Shown piece after piece: positions 24,546 to 33,575 of a stretch of DNA of 64,000 nucleotides (positions are counted from its first letter, which is position 1; each line of letters begins with the position of its first letter). This DNA is from JBBDYD01 sp040901865 (lineage in GTDB: Bacteria; Bacteroidota; Ignavibacteria; UBA10030): assembly GCA_040901865.1 (NCBI GenBank), contig JBBDYD010000147.1, positions 23,315-87,314 on the forward strand, written 5' to 3'. The position numbers and the translations under genes are program-made. The notes under the pieces are model-generated. The model did no database searches. It worked only from the letters and a program-made list of their open reading frames with translations, and had not been told where the DNA came from.

Positions 24546-25733
24546 ATGCCCGATTACAAATATCTCATCATTGGTGGAGGAATGACCGCGGACGCCGCCG
24601 TGAAAGGCATCCGCGAACTCAATGCCTCCGATAGAATAGGAATCATCAGTAACGAGAATCACCCGCCGTATAATCGTCCGCCTCTCTCGAAGGCACTCTG
24701 GAAGGGGAAGGGGTTTGAAACACTATGGCGGGATACTCCGACTGAGAATATGGACATCCACCTCTCCCGAACGGTAAAAAGTGTTGATCCAAAGGCGAAG
24801 GTTGCTGTCGATGACAAAGGGATGCGCTACTCATTTGATAAACTTCTCCTTGCAACGGGGGGAACGGTGCGACGGCTGCCCACGGATGCCGATGGGATCA
24901 TCTATTTTCGTACGCTGGATGATTACCACAACCTGAAAAAGCAAACGGAGGATGGGCAGACATTTGTTGTGATCGGCGGAGGATTTATCGGGTCCGAAAT
25001 AGCAGCGGCTCTCGCAATGCATAAGAAATCTGTCACCATGATCTTCCCGCACGATGGCATAGGTGCCCGCGTGTATCCGCCGGGCCTGTCACATTTTCTC
25101 AATGACTTCTATCGATCAAAGGGCGTTGAAGTACTTGCGAAGGATGGTGTTACCAAGGTCGAAAAACGTCAATTGCACTATCTCGTCACAACGAAGAGCG
25201 GAAGAGAATTCGAGGTCGATGGAGTCGTCGCCGGAATCGGCATCGAGCCAAACGTCGAACTTGCGCAATCTGCAGGATTGGCCGTTGACAACGGCATTAT
25301 CGTTGACGAGTACCTTAGAACGTCCCACCCCGATATATATGCCGCAGGCGATGTTGCCAATTTTCATAATCCAGCTCTGGGGAAAAGAATTCGTGTAGAG
25401 CATGAAGACAATGCAAACACAATGGGGGATCTGGCAGGCAAAAACATGGCGGGGAGTAACATACCGTATCACCATCTTCCTTCATTTTATTCTGACCTGT
25501 TTGACCTGGGATATGAAGCCATCGGCGAACTCGATACAAAACTGGAGATGGTCGAGGACTGGAAAGAACAGTTTCGCGAAGGCATTGTCTACTACCTTCA
25601 CGCTGGGCGTGTACGCGGCGTGTTGTTATGGAATACTTGGGGACAAATTGACGCAGCACGTATCTTGATAGCGGAAAAAGGTCCTTTCACTGCGGGAAGC
25701 CTGAAAGGTCGCCTGTCAACAAAAAATGGTTAA
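24546..25733 (+). CDS. FAD-dependent pyridine-nucleotide oxidoreductase
   Basis: 395 residues from ATG 24546 (GGAG upstream; ATG 24528 is an alternative). Two dinucleotide folds: YLIIGGGMTADAAVKG for FAD near the start and FVVIGGGFIGSEIAAAL for NAD(P)H in the middle; PYNRPPLSK and the distal FAD motif IYAAGDVANF are typical of the rubredoxin/ferredoxin reductase and AIF-like class. In that class PYxRPPLSK contacts the flavin. The C-terminal domain (VYYLHAGRVRGVLLWNTWGQ) fits the AIF/ferredoxin-reductase dimerisation domain. The electron acceptor is unknown; the di-haem cytochrome upstream is periplasmic, so a direct partnership is doubtful. Confidence 0.88.
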   Translation: MPDYKYLIIGGGMTADAAVKGIRELNASDRIGIISNENHPPYNRPPLSKALWKGKGFETLWRDTPTENMDIHLSRTVKSVDPKAKVAVDDKGMRYSFDKLLLATGGTVRRLPTDADGIIYFRTLDDYHNLKKQTEDGQTFVVIGGGFIGSEIAAALAMHKKSVTMIFPHDGIGARVYPPGLSHFLNDFYRSKGVEVLAKDGVTKVEKRQLHYLVTTKSGREFEVDGVVAGIGIEPNVELAQSAGLAVDNGIIVDEYLRTSHPDIYAAGDVANFHNPALGKRIRVEHEDNANTMGDLAGKNMAGSNIPYHHLPSFYSDLFDLGYEAIGELDTKLEMVEDWKEQFREGIVYYLHAGRVRGVLLWNTWGQIDAARILIAEKGPFTAGSLKGRLSTKNG

Positions 25734-25755
25734 ACAACTATCAAGGTCCGCCTGG

Positions 25756-25769
25756 AACAATGCATTGTT
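25756..25769. promoter_or_regulatory. 14-bp perfect palindrome AACAATGCATTGTT
   Basis: A perfect inverted repeat 77 bases upstream of the J-domain gene, in the 113-bp gap after the flavoprotein gene. The form suits a dimeric regulator, but no regulator or second site is known here. Confidence 0.3.
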
Positions 25770-25846
25770 GTGTGCGGCCCGGCTTGTCGGAATACTAAGC
25801 GTTCCGAGCGATAAACATCACGGAATGAGTAAACAACGGCACGACC

Positions 25847-26578
25847 ATGATTTATAAGGATTACTACAAGGACTTGGGTGTTCGAAAGACAGCCGCGCCC
25901 GGAGAGATCAAGAAAGCATATCGAAGGCTTGCCAAGAAATATCACCCGGAGAAGTCCAAGGGAAATAAAACCGCCATAACACAATTCAAGAATATCAATG
26001 AGGCAAACACGGTCCTCGGCGATCCGGCAAAACGGAAAAAGTACGATCAGCTTGTCGCGGATTGGAAACGCTATGAGAACACCGGCTCGATTGAGACAGA
26101 GACCACCATCTCGCTTGAAGACGCGTATCACGGGGTGACGCGGCTCATCCGGTTCAATGGTCAAGCAATCAAGGTGAGGATCAAGCCCGGCGTCGCTGAC
26201 CTGCAAATACTGAAAATTGCAGGCAAGGGGGGACGCGGACGGGGCGGCGGTCGAAACGGCGACTTCTCTGTCACCGTCAGGGTCGCGCCGCATCTGGAAT
26301 TTCGCCGGATCGGAAACGATCTCCGCCGCGATCTTCCGGTTAAATCGCGTACTGCAATCCTCGGAGGAAAAACTCAGATCACAACGCTGAAAGGAAAAGT
26401 CAAAATCAACATCCCGAAGGGGACGTCAACCGGCAAAATGCTCAAACTTCGGGGGCATGGAATGCCGATCTATGCGAAGAAGAACAGGTTTGGAGATCTG
26501 TTGGTGAAAGTGAGCATCATGAAGCCGGATCATCTCATGGAAGAGCAAATAGACTTATTTGGAACGTTAGCACCATGA
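25847..26578 (+). CDS. J-domain co-chaperone-like protein (no zinc domain)
   Basis: 243 residues, CbpA-like: a J domain (1-65, DYYKDLGVRKTAAPGEIKKA), then the two beta-sandwich substrate-binding domains of DnaJ (RLIRFNGQAIKVRIKPGV; FSVTVRVAPHLEFRRIGNDL; VKINIPKGTSTGKMLKLRGH; FGDLLVKVSIMKP). The Cys-rich zinc domain and G/F region are missing or reduced to a short GGRGRGGGRNG turn. The HPD tripeptide needed to stimulate DnaK is HPE here (His33-Pro34-Glu35, codon GAG 25949-25951). It may be weakly active or a specialised adaptor. It stands alone; no dnaK or grpE is near. Confidence 0.87.
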   Translation: MIYKDYYKDLGVRKTAAPGEIKKAYRRLAKKYHPEKSKGNKTAITQFKNINEANTVLGDPAKRKKYDQLVADWKRYENTGSIETETTISLEDAYHGVTRLIRFNGQAIKVRIKPGVADLQILKIAGKGGRGRGGGRNGDFSVTVRVAPHLEFRRIGNDLRRDLPVKSRTAILGGKTQITTLKGKVKINIPKGTSTGKMLKLRGHGMPIYAKKNRFGDLLVKVSIMKPDHLMEEQIDLFGTLAP

Positions 26579-26616
26579 TGGGGTCCGGAGATCGATAATG
26601 CAATCCCCTAAAACAA

Positions 26617-26738
26617 ATGAAAACTGTTGCCGGTACGGTGAAGGTCGTCACCGATGTCCAACGCAAAGGGGCCGCGCTCAGGGCAGGTGTCTTCTAGAAC
26701 GCGATTCTCGACATACGAGGACAAACGCTCGCCGTGGC
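26617..26738 (+). pseudogene. remnant of a PDZ domain
   Basis: One frame reads V-K-V-V-T-D-V-Q-R-K-G-A-A-L-R-A-G-V-F, stop (26695-26697), N-A-I-L-D-I-R-G-Q-T-L-A-V. This is the pattern of a PDZ domain (xVTDVxxxGAAxRAGVxxGDVILxIxGQxV) as in HtrA/DegP proteins, with an in-frame stop and no start. It has no protease domain beside it, so it is a fragment. Confidence 0.5.
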
Positions 26739-26802
26739 CTGCAGCGGGTATTTCGTATCACACGGCTGCGTGGGCTCGTCGCAGCGTAACAAAGGAGGTT
26801 TT

Positions 26803-26916
26803 ATGATGGACCATTTAGGCGGATGGATGGACGGGGGAAATTGGATTTGGGTGGTGATCGGCTTGCTGGTGGTGATCCTGCTGGTCGTCGTGATTAACAG
26901 GACGCCCAAGAAATAA
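26803..26916 (+). CDS. small single-span membrane protein (37 aa)
   Basis: A very good AAAGGAGG ribosome site lies before ATG 26803. The 37-residue product (MMDHLGGWMDGGNWIW and onwards) has one membrane helix (VVIGLLVVILLVVVI) and a basic end (NRTPKK). Small proteins of this type are often found beside metal P-type ATPase genes, and the CopB-type ATPase starts 135 bases downstream. Function unknown; association with the ATPase is inference. Confidence 0.55.
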   Translation: MMDHLGGWMDGGNWIWVVIGLLVVILLVVVINRTPKK

Positions 26917-27050
26917 TCGTGTGTTCATGGACCGCTCGTGAATGAGTGGCCTCTGCAGGCAGAAGTGTCTATCAACGGCGGCCCAAAACATTGCGAAGCA
27001 CAGTCGCGTAGGATACGGGGAAAAACAGAAACAATGACAGAATACCGCCG

Positions 27051-29300
27051 ATGAAGGAACACGAACACTCAACCGAACATAAACCCGGGACGAAGCCGCC
27101 GCGAGACGAGGTAGCCAAGAAGGCATTTGCGATCTATCAGAAGGAAGGTCGTCCGCAGGGTCACGCCGCCCAGAATTGGTCGGAGGCGGAAGCTCAATTA
27201 CAGCACGCCGGCCCCGACCATCCAGGCCACCAAAAACATCACGATCACCATGCTCATATGGCGGCGGATTTCCGGAAACGATTATGGATCTCGCTGGTCT
27301 TAACGCTGCCGATTCTCGCGCTGTCGCCGATGCTACAAACGCTGGTGGGTCTGCGGGAGACCATTCATTTCTCCGGCGACATCTATGTGCTGTTCGTGCT
27401 CTCCTCCGCGGTTTTTTGGTATGGCGGCTGGCCGTTTCTCAAAGGTTTGTACGAGGAACTAAGATCCCGCCGCCCCGGGATGATGACCCTCGTCGCTGTC
27501 GCCATTGCAACTGCCTATCTTTACAGTAGCGCCGTGGTTTTCGGCCTGACCGGCAAGATGTTCTTCTGGGAGCTGGCCACACTCGTGGACATTATGCTGC
27601 TGGGACACTGGATCGAGATGAAGTCGGTCATGGGTGCCTCAAAAGCTTTGGAAGAACTGGCCAAACTTATGCCCTCCGACGCGCACAAGATAATGCCCGA
27701 CGGCGGCGTGAAGGACGTGCCATTGGCCGAACTGGCTGTGAATGACAAAGTCCTGATCAAGCCCGGTGAAAAGATACCCGCGGACGGTGTCATCGTGTCG
27801 GGTGAAAGTTCAGTCGATGAGGCGATGCTTACCGGGGAATCAACCCCGGTCACCAAAAAGACTGGCGGCAAGGTTATTGGCGGGGCCATCAATGGCGAAG
27901 GCTCGCTGACTATCGAGGTCAAGGGCACCGGCAAGGATTCCTTTCTGTCGCAGGTCATAGACCTGGTGAAACAAGCCCAGGAAAGTAAATCAAAGACCCA
28001 AGACTTAGCCAACACTGCGGCGCTGTGGCTCACCATCATCGCCCTGGGGGGCGGTCTGATCACCTTCGTGATCTGGCAGGTCATCATGGGTATGGAGTTC
28101 GCGTTCGCCATCGAACGCACCGTCACCGTCATGGTTATCGCCTGCCCGCACGCTCTCGGTCTGGCCGTCCCGCTGGTCGTGGCCGTCTCCACCGCCCTGG
28201 CCGCAAAAAACGGCCTGCTCATTCGCAACCGGGTTGCCTTCGAAGGCGCGCGAAAACTGCAGGCCGTCATTTTTGATAAGACCGGTACGCTGACCGAGGG
28301 TCGGTTTGGCGTCACAGAAACTCTGGTGTTCAGCGATGACATCGACGAGGAAACGCTTCGCACCTACGCGGCCTCCGTGGATGCGCATTCTGCCCACCCC
28401 ATTGCCAAGGCTATCGCCGCCGCATCGGAAAAGAAGCTCCCGGTCGAAGGATTCAACAGCATCACTGGCAAGGGCGCCGAAGGCCGGGTTGAGGGCAAAG
28501 ACGTCAAGGTAGTCAGTCCCGGCTACTTGCGCGACCAGAACATCGATCTCTCGGACAAGCGCGTCGAGCCACTGCAGGCCCAGGGCAAAACGGTCGTGTT
28601 TGTTCTCGTTGATGGGAAACTCAATGGAGCGATTGCCCTGGCGGACATCGTACGACCCGAGGCGAAGCAAGCCATCGATGCCCTCAAGGCGCTCGACATT
28701 CGCTGCCTGATGCTCACCGGCGATAACAAAGCGACGGCCAAATGGGTCTCGGATCAGGTTGGGCTGGATGAATACTTTGCCGAAGTCCTTCCCCAGGACA
28801 AAGCAGCCAAAGTCAAAGAGGTCCAATCCCGCGGTGTGCTGGTGGCCATGACTGGGGACGGTGTGAACGATGCCCCGGCGCTGGCGCAGGCCGATGTGGG
28901 TATAGCTATTGGAGCCGGTTCCGATGTGGCCGTCGAAACCGCTGACGTCATTCTGGTACGGAGCAATCCGCTGGATGTCCTGGCCATCGTGCAGCTCTCC
29001 CGTGCCACGTATCGGAAGATGATTCAGAACCTGGTCTGGGCTACGGGTTACAACATCGTCGCTCTTCCGCTGGCGGCTGGAGCGCTTTACGCATGGGGCG
29101 TGCTGCTCAGTCCCGCGATGGGTGCGGTGCTGATGTCCGCGAGCACGGTGATTGTTGCCATCAACGCGCGACTGCTGAAGCTGAAGAATGTGCACTCTGC
29201 CGAAAAGCCGGAACAAGAACTTTCGGTCAACACGAAAGACCATGAACACCGGGATCAAAAGACAGCGATTGCATCCACCAAGAAAGAAGCGGGGCCATGA
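27051..29300 (+). CDS. CopB-type metal-transporting P1B ATPase with N-terminal DUF2934-like module
   Basis: 749 residues. Residues ~19-51 (DEVAKKAFAIYQKEGRPQGH and NWSEAEAQL) fit the DUF2934 pattern; residues 52-69 are a His-rich strip (HQKHHDHHAH). Then a P1B ATPase: TGES in MLTGESTPV, the membrane CPH motif VMVIACPHALGLAVPLV, phosphorylation site VIFDKTGTLTEG, the HP site AHSAHPIAKAI, and TGDGVNDAPALAQADVGIAI. The CPH form with an N-terminal His-rich segment and without CxxC metal-binding domains is the CopB (P1B-3) type, exporting copper or silver. It opens the G+C-rich island and overlaps the YHS-like remnant by ATGA. Confidence 0.92.
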   Translation: MKEHEHSTEHKPGTKPPRDEVAKKAFAIYQKEGRPQGHAAQNWSEAEAQLQHAGPDHPGHQKHHDHHAHMAADFRKRLWISLVLTLPILALSPMLQTLVGLRETIHFSGDIYVLFVLSSAVFWYGGWPFLKGLYEELRSRRPGMMTLVAVAIATAYLYSSAVVFGLTGKMFFWELATLVDIMLLGHWIEMKSVMGASKALEELAKLMPSDAHKIMPDGGVKDVPLAELAVNDKVLIKPGEKIPADGVIVSGESSVDEAMLTGESTPVTKKTGGKVIGGAINGEGSLTIEVKGTGKDSFLSQVIDLVKQAQESKSKTQDLANTAALWLTIIALGGGLITFVIWQVIMGMEFAFAIERTVTVMVIACPHALGLAVPLVVAVSTALAAKNGLLIRNRVAFEGARKLQAVIFDKTGTLTEGRFGVTETLVFSDDIDEETLRTYAASVDAHSAHPIAKAIAAASEKKLPVEGFNSITGKGAEGRVEGKDVKVVSPGYLRDQNIDLSDKRVEPLQAQGKTVVFVLVDGKLNGAIALADIVRPEAKQAIDALKALDIRCLMLTGDNKATAKWVSDQVGLDEYFAEVLPQDKAAKVKEVQSRGVLVAMTGDGVNDAPALAQADVGIAIGAGSDVAVETADVILVRSNPLDVLAIVQLSRATYRKMIQNLVWATGYNIVALPLAAGALYAWGVLLSPAMGAVLMSASTVIVAINARLLKLKNVHSAEKPEQELSVNTKDHEHRDQKTAIASTKKEAGP

Positions 29301-29481
29301 AAATATCGAAAACCAAAGGCCTGGATCCCATCTGCGGAATGACATGGATGTAGCAACCGCCGCTCCACGATGAACGCGATGAAAAGAGGTACTATTTTGC
29401 TGCGATCACTGTCGGCAGAAGTCTCTCTCCGCGCCCGCCGGTGCCAGGCCTGGGGGTAAGTATGGTAGCTGCTGTGGATAA
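29297..29481 (+). pseudogene. broken YHS-domain gene
   Basis: It starts ATG 29297 inside the ATPase stop (ATGA). The frame gives DPICGMTWM then a TAG, but restoring one base after ACA gives DPICGMTVDVATAAP. A later frame reads DERDEKRYYF, and restoring one T there gives YYFCCDHCRQKS, ending GGKYGSCCG*. These are the metal-binding landmarks of a YHS domain (D-P-x-C-G-M ... YYFCxxxC). Several small shifts mean it is decayed or badly sequenced. The YHS domain often accompanies copper ATPases. Confidence 0.75.
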
Positions 29482-29527
29482 TGTCCGGGTTTTCCGCCGA
29501 CCCATAAACCAAAGGAAATAGTGCATT

Positions 29528-29875
29528 ATGAACCAGGAAGCCTCATCCAAACCAAAATGGCTCCCCGGCGCCCAGACGATGAGCGTCCTTGAACTTGTCA
29601 ACTACCAGGACGGCGCCATCGTCAGCCGCGAGCTCATCAAGAAACCTGCTGCCAGCGTGACGGTCTTCGCTTTCGATGCAGGTCAGGGCTTGAGCGAGCA
29701 TACGGCCCCGTTCGACGCGCTGGTGCAGGTGGTGGAGGGCGCGGTTGAGATTATGATTTCCGGCCAACCACTCAAATTGCAGAGCGGCGAGATGATTCTG
29801 ATGCCCGCCGGTCAACCGCACGCACTCAAAGCACTTGAACGATTCAAGATCATTCTGACAATGATTCGATCCTGA
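29528..29875 (+). CDS. cupin-domain protein
   Basis: 115 residues, a single cupin beta-barrel. The conserved motifs run from LSEHTAPFDALVQVVEGAVE (cupin motif 1, G-x5-H-x-H-x3-4-E-x6-G in reduced form) to EMILMPAGQPHALKAL (motif 2, G-x5-P-x-G-x2-H-x3-N in reduced form). One metal-ligand His is SEH; the usual second His of motif 1 is not obvious. The function of such short cupins is not assigned. AAAGGA precedes the ATG. It lies 15 bases before the phosphoketolase gene, so the two are likely co-transcribed. It could be a metal-dependent sensor or enzyme, which is inference. Confidence 0.8.
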   Translation: MNQEASSKPKWLPGAQTMSVLELVNYQDGAIVSRELIKKPAASVTVFAFDAGQGLSEHTAPFDALVQVVEGAVEIMISGQPLKLQSGEMILMPAGQPHALKALERFKIILTMIRS

Positions 29876-29890
29876 AAAAAGACAACAACG

Positions 29891-32293
29891 ATGAGGACAA
29901 AGATAAAACCACTCAACCCGGAACTGTTGCGCAAGCTGGACGCTTATTGGCGCGCGGCGAACTATCTTTCAGTTGGCCAGATCTATCTCTTTGACAATCC
30001 GCTCCTGAGGAAGCCGCTTACGCTGGCGCACATCAAACCGCGCCTGCTTGGGCACTGGGGAACGACACCAGGGCTGAACTTCGTCTATGTTCACTTGAAT
30101 CGGGTAATCAAGGAGCGCGACCTCAGTGTCCTCACCATCACCGGACCGGGACACGGAGGGCCGGGTCTGGTAGCGAACGCCTACCTCGAAGGCACTTACA
30201 GCGAAGTGTATCCAAACATGTCGCAGGATGCCGATGGCATGAAGCGGCTGTTTAAGCAGTTCTCGTTTCCCGGCGGTATTCCGAGTCACGTCGCGCCGGA
30301 AACGCCCGGATCGATTCATGAAGGGGGCGAGTTGGGCTATTCCCTGTCGCATGCTTTCGGCGCGGCGTTCGATAATCCTGATCTGATGGTTGCGTGCGTC
30401 GTCGGCGATGGCGAAGCGGAAACCGGACCGCTGGCGACTGCATGGCATTCCAACAAGTTCCTCAATCCGGTTCACGACGGCGCCGTGTTGCCCGTTCTGC
30501 ATTTAAACGGTTACAAGATTGCCGGCCCCACCGTGCTGGCTCGCATTCCGCATGATGAACTGGAAGCGCTCTTCCGTGGCTATGGTTACAAGCCGTATTT
30601 TGTCGAGGGCCACGACCCATACAAAATGCACCAGCTCATGGCCGCAACGCTCGATACCGTCGTGACCGACATTCAGCGCATCCAACACGGGGCCCGCACC
30701 AAAGGGTTCAAGGGGCGTCCGACCTGGCCCATGATTATTTTGCGTTCTCCGAAAGGCTGGACCGGCCCGAAGGTGGTGGATGGCAAACCCATTGAAGGCA
30801 CGTTCCGCTCGCATCAAGTGCCGATGGGCGACATGAATCGTCCGGGCCACGTGAAGATTTTGGAGAAATGGTTGAAGAGTTATCGTCCGGATGAGTTGTT
30901 CGACAAGACCGGGAAGCTGCGCCCCGAACTCGCCGAGCTGGCCCCTAAAAACGAGCGCCGCATGAGCGCCAATCCGCACGCCAATGGCGGCCTTCTGTTG
31001 CAGGACCTGCGGATGCCGGATTTTCGCGACTACGCGGTGAAGGTGCCAGAGCCAGGCACCGTGGTCGGCGAAGCCACCCGCGTCCAGGGCCAGTTCATTC
31101 GCGATGTGGTCAAACTCAACCCCACCAGTTTCCGCGTGTTTAGTCCGGACGAGACGACCTCGAACCGCTGGAATGCGGTTTTCGAGCTTACGAACCGTTG
31201 CTCAACTGCGGAAATCCTTCCCGGCGACGACCACGTGGCCCCCGATGGCCGCGTGATGGAGATGTTGAGCGAGCATCAGTGTGAAGGCTGGTTGGAAGGT
31301 TACCTGCTCACGGGCCGTCACGGCTTCTTCTCCTGCTACGAGGCGTTCATTCACATTGTTGACTCAATGTTCAACCAGCACGCCAAGTGGCTGGACGTCG
31401 CCGGCAAGATTCCGTGGCGCCGGCCCATTGCTTCGCTGAACTATCTGCTTTCGTCGCATGTGTGGCGGCAGGACCACAACGGCTTCAGTCATCAGGACCC
31501 CGGCTTCATCGATGTTGTGGCGAACAAAAAGGCGGAGATTGTCCGCGTCTATCTGCCGCCCGATGCGAACACGCTGCTCTCGGTGACGAACCATTGCCTG
31601 CGCAGCCGCAACTACGTGAACGTGATCGTGGCCGGCAAACAACCCTCCCCGCAGTGGCTCGACATGGACGCCGCGATGAAGCATTGCACCGCCGGCATTG
31701 GCATCTGGCCGTGGGCCGGCAATGATCAAGGCGGCGCGCCGGATGTCGTCATGGCGTGCTGCGGCGACGTGCCCACCCTCGAAACCCTGGCCGCAGTCGA
31801 ATTGCTGCGAAAACACTTTCCCGAACTCAAGGTCCGTGTGATCAACGTGGTGGATTTGATGAAACTCCAACCGCAGAGCGAACATCCGCACGGTCTGAGT
31901 GATAAAGATTTTGATGGGCTCTTCACAAAGGACAAGCCTGTCATTTTCGCTCATCACGGTTATCCGACCCTGATTCATCGGCTCACGTATCGCCGCACCA
32001 ACCATAAGAACATCCATGTGCGCGGGTTCAAGGAGGAGGGCACGACCTCGACGCCGTTTGACATGGTGGTGATGAACGATCTGGACCGATTTCATCTCGT
32101 CGCAGACGTGATTGATCGTGTGCCCACGCTGGGTCCCCGCGCGGCCTACGCAAAGGAAGTGATCCGGGATAAGCTCATCGAGCACAAGCAATACATTGCC
32201 AGGCGCGGCGAGGACATGCCGGAAATTCGCAATTGGCAATGGAACAACATCCCAACATCCAATGAGAAGAGGCTTCCGTATGGAGAGAATTGA
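29891..32293 (+). CDS. xfp: phosphoketolase (Xfp/Xpk)
   Basis: 800 residues, the full family length (790-825). Thiamine-diphosphate-enzyme landmarks: LGHWGTTPGLNFVYVHLNRV, ITGPGHGGPGLVANAYLEGT, FSFPGGIPSHVAPETPGSIH, the ThDP motif CVVGDGEAETGPLATAWHSN, and LNGYKIAGPTVLARI. It cleaves xylulose-5-phosphate (and often fructose-6-phosphate) with phosphate to acetyl-phosphate and glyceraldehyde-3-phosphate or erythrose-4-phosphate, in the cytoplasm. Nearby island genes (zwf, pgl, pyk, class I aldolase) fit a pentose-phosphate/phosphoketolase route. No acetate kinase gene is in the window, so acetyl-phosphate would be used by enzymes elsewhere. It begins 15 bases after the cupin gene; the GH130 gene follows immediately. 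Confidence 0.95.
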   Translation: MRTKIKPLNPELLRKLDAYWRAANYLSVGQIYLFDNPLLRKPLTLAHIKPRLLGHWGTTPGLNFVYVHLNRVIKERDLSVLTITGPGHGGPGLVANAYLEGTYSEVYPNMSQDADGMKRLFKQFSFPGGIPSHVAPETPGSIHEGGELGYSLSHAFGAAFDNPDLMVACVVGDGEAETGPLATAWHSNKFLNPVHDGAVLPVLHLNGYKIAGPTVLARIPHDELEALFRGYGYKPYFVEGHDPYKMHQLMAATLDTVVTDIQRIQHGARTKGFKGRPTWPMIILRSPKGWTGPKVVDGKPIEGTFRSHQVPMGDMNRPGHVKILEKWLKSYRPDELFDKTGKLRPELAELAPKNERRMSANPHANGGLLLQDLRMPDFRDYAVKVPEPGTVVGEATRVQGQFIRDVVKLNPTSFRVFSPDETTSNRWNAVFELTNRCSTAEILPGDDHVAPDGRVMEMLSEHQCEGWLEGYLLTGRHGFFSCYEAFIHIVDSMFNQHAKWLDVAGKIPWRRPIASLNYLLSSHVWRQDHNGFSHQDPGFIDVVANKKAEIVRVYLPPDANTLLSVTNHCLRSRNYVNVIVAGKQPSPQWLDMDAAMKHCTAGIGIWPWAGNDQGGAPDVVMACCGDVPTLETLAAVELLRKHFPELKVRVINVVDLMKLQPQSEHPHGLSDKDFDGLFTKDKPVIFAHHGYPTLIHRLTYRRTNHKNIHVRGFKEEGTTSTPFDMVVMNDLDRFHLVADVIDRVPTLGPRAAYAKEVIRDKLIEHKQYIARRGEDMPEIRNWQWNNIPTSNEKRLPYGEN

Positions 32294-32323
32294 ATGTACA
32301 GGGCTTCTGGGGAAAGGAGCGCG

Positions 32324-33445
32324 ATGAGTGGATTCGAATTAAAGCGTCTCGCACAGATCATGGAGCCGGAGCCTGGCAATCCGATGGAGGTCGAAGGCGT
32401 TTTGAATCCGGCGGCGGTGCGCGGCCCGGATGGTGAACTCTATCTGTTTCCCAGGCTGGTCGCTCAGGGTAATCATTCACGTATTGGCGTCGCCCGTGTG
32501 AAATTCAACGAGGTGGGTGACCCGTGTGGCGTGGAGCGGCTCGGCATCGCACTGGAGCCGGAAGAAGGTTACGAGCAGCGGTCCGACGGCAGCGGCGGCT
32601 GTGAGGATCCTCGGATCACATTCGTGGAACGGTTCCAGCGTTACGTGATGACTTACACGGCCCATTCCCCCATCGGGCCACGGATCGCCCTGGCCGTCTC
32701 GGAGGATTTGTTTCACTGGAAGCGACTGGGGCTCGCGACCTTCGAGCCCTATCACGGCATCGATTTCGTCCATGTGGACAACAAGGACTCCAGCTTCTTC
32801 CCCGTCGCCATTCCCAATCACCGTGGGAAGATTCAGTTGGCCATCATCCACAGGCCGTTGTTCCCCGGCACGCGACCGGAGGAGACCGCCTGCGAACCCG
32901 AGTCCCGTGTCGTGGACCTCGATCATGAAAGCATTTGGATTTCCTATTGCCCGATGGCCCTGGAGGGTCTCGAACCGCATCACCTTGGCCTATTTAACTC
33001 TCATCACCGGCTGGCGACTCCGGTGTCGCCGTGGGAGATGCTGAAAATAGGTGGTGGGACTCCGCCCGTCCTGACCCGGCATGGCTGGCTGACCATTTAT
33101 CATGGTGTGCAGGAATTGCCGGACCCCGGGCCGGACGAACACCCGCTGTGCTACTCAGCCGGAGTGATGGTGCTCTCGAAGGAGCATCCGCGCGTGATCC
33201 TTTATCGATCGACGGAGCCAGTGTTGACACCGCTGCTGAAGGAGGAACGCCACGGCACTGTACCCAATGTCGTATTCCCCACCGGCATCGACCGGCGTGA
33301 CGACCTCGGCGCTCCAGACCGCTTCGACATTTATTATGGAATGGCGGACAACCGGATCGGTGTGGCACGGCTTGACGTCCCGGAACATCTGCCGCCAGGC
33401 GCATCCGCCGATGGCGATGGACCAAAGACAGGTGGGCAAGGATGA
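32324..33445 (+). CDS. GH130 family protein, second copy
   Basis: 373 residues from ATG 32324 with GGAAAGGAG upstream (ATG 32294 directly after the xfp stop is an alternative). A beta-propeller of GH130 type: NPAAVRGPDGELYLFPRLV, the key EDPRITFVERFQRYVMTYTA, NKDSSFFP, GGGTPPVLTRHGWLTIYHGV and VPNVVFPTGIDRR, with YYGMADNRIGVARLDVP at the end. It is clearly divergent from the GH130 gene at 3706, so a different subgroup; mannosidase or mannoside-phosphorylase activity is likely but not decided. Its stop overlaps the start of an atpD-like relic (ATGA at 33442). Confidence 0.87.
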   Translation: MSGFELKRLAQIMEPEPGNPMEVEGVLNPAAVRGPDGELYLFPRLVAQGNHSRIGVARVKFNEVGDPCGVERLGIALEPEEGYEQRSDGSGGCEDPRITFVERFQRYVMTYTAHSPIGPRIALAVSEDLFHWKRLGLATFEPYHGIDFVHVDNKDSSFFPVAIPNHRGKIQLAIIHRPLFPGTRPEETACEPESRVVDLDHESIWISYCPMALEGLEPHHLGLFNSHHRLATPVSPWEMLKIGGGTPPVLTRHGWLTIYHGVQELPDPGPDEHPLCYSAGVMVLSKEHPRVILYRSTEPVLTPLLKEERHGTVPNVVFPTGIDRRDDLGAPDRFDIYYGMADNRIGVARLDVPEHLPPGASADGDGPKTGGQG

Positions 33446-33494
33446 AAAACAACGAAAATCCCTCCAACTTCGGCAGCGTTGTTGCAGTACGCGG
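33442..33494 (+). pseudogene. 5' relic of an N-ATPase beta-subunit gene (atpD)
   Basis: ATG 33442, overlapping the GH130 stop, reads MKNNENPSNFGSVVAVRG, which resembles the usual first residues of N-type ATPase beta subunits (...GTVVAVRGSVVD...), compare MSKINQGTIVSVRGSVVD of the real atpD at 34676. After that the frame reads unrelated sequence and ends at 33594. It appears to be the cut-off start of an original atpD. Confidence 0.5.
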
Positions 33495-33575
33495 AAGGAA
33501 GAGCGGCATTCATAACGCCATGGATAGAGCAATAGTGTGGGGACAACGCAGACCGCCTTTATGGAGAAAGGGCTC

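Noticed and set aside
26598..26789. 63-codon frame between the J-domain gene and the small membrane gene
   Set aside because: Arg- and Cys-rich product without family; another frame of the same DNA reads as a PDZ remnant, which is the better explanation.
28005..29345. 446-codon minus-strand frame opposite the metal P-ATPase
   Set aside because: The plus-strand ATPase has all its motifs; the antisense product has no family resemblance.
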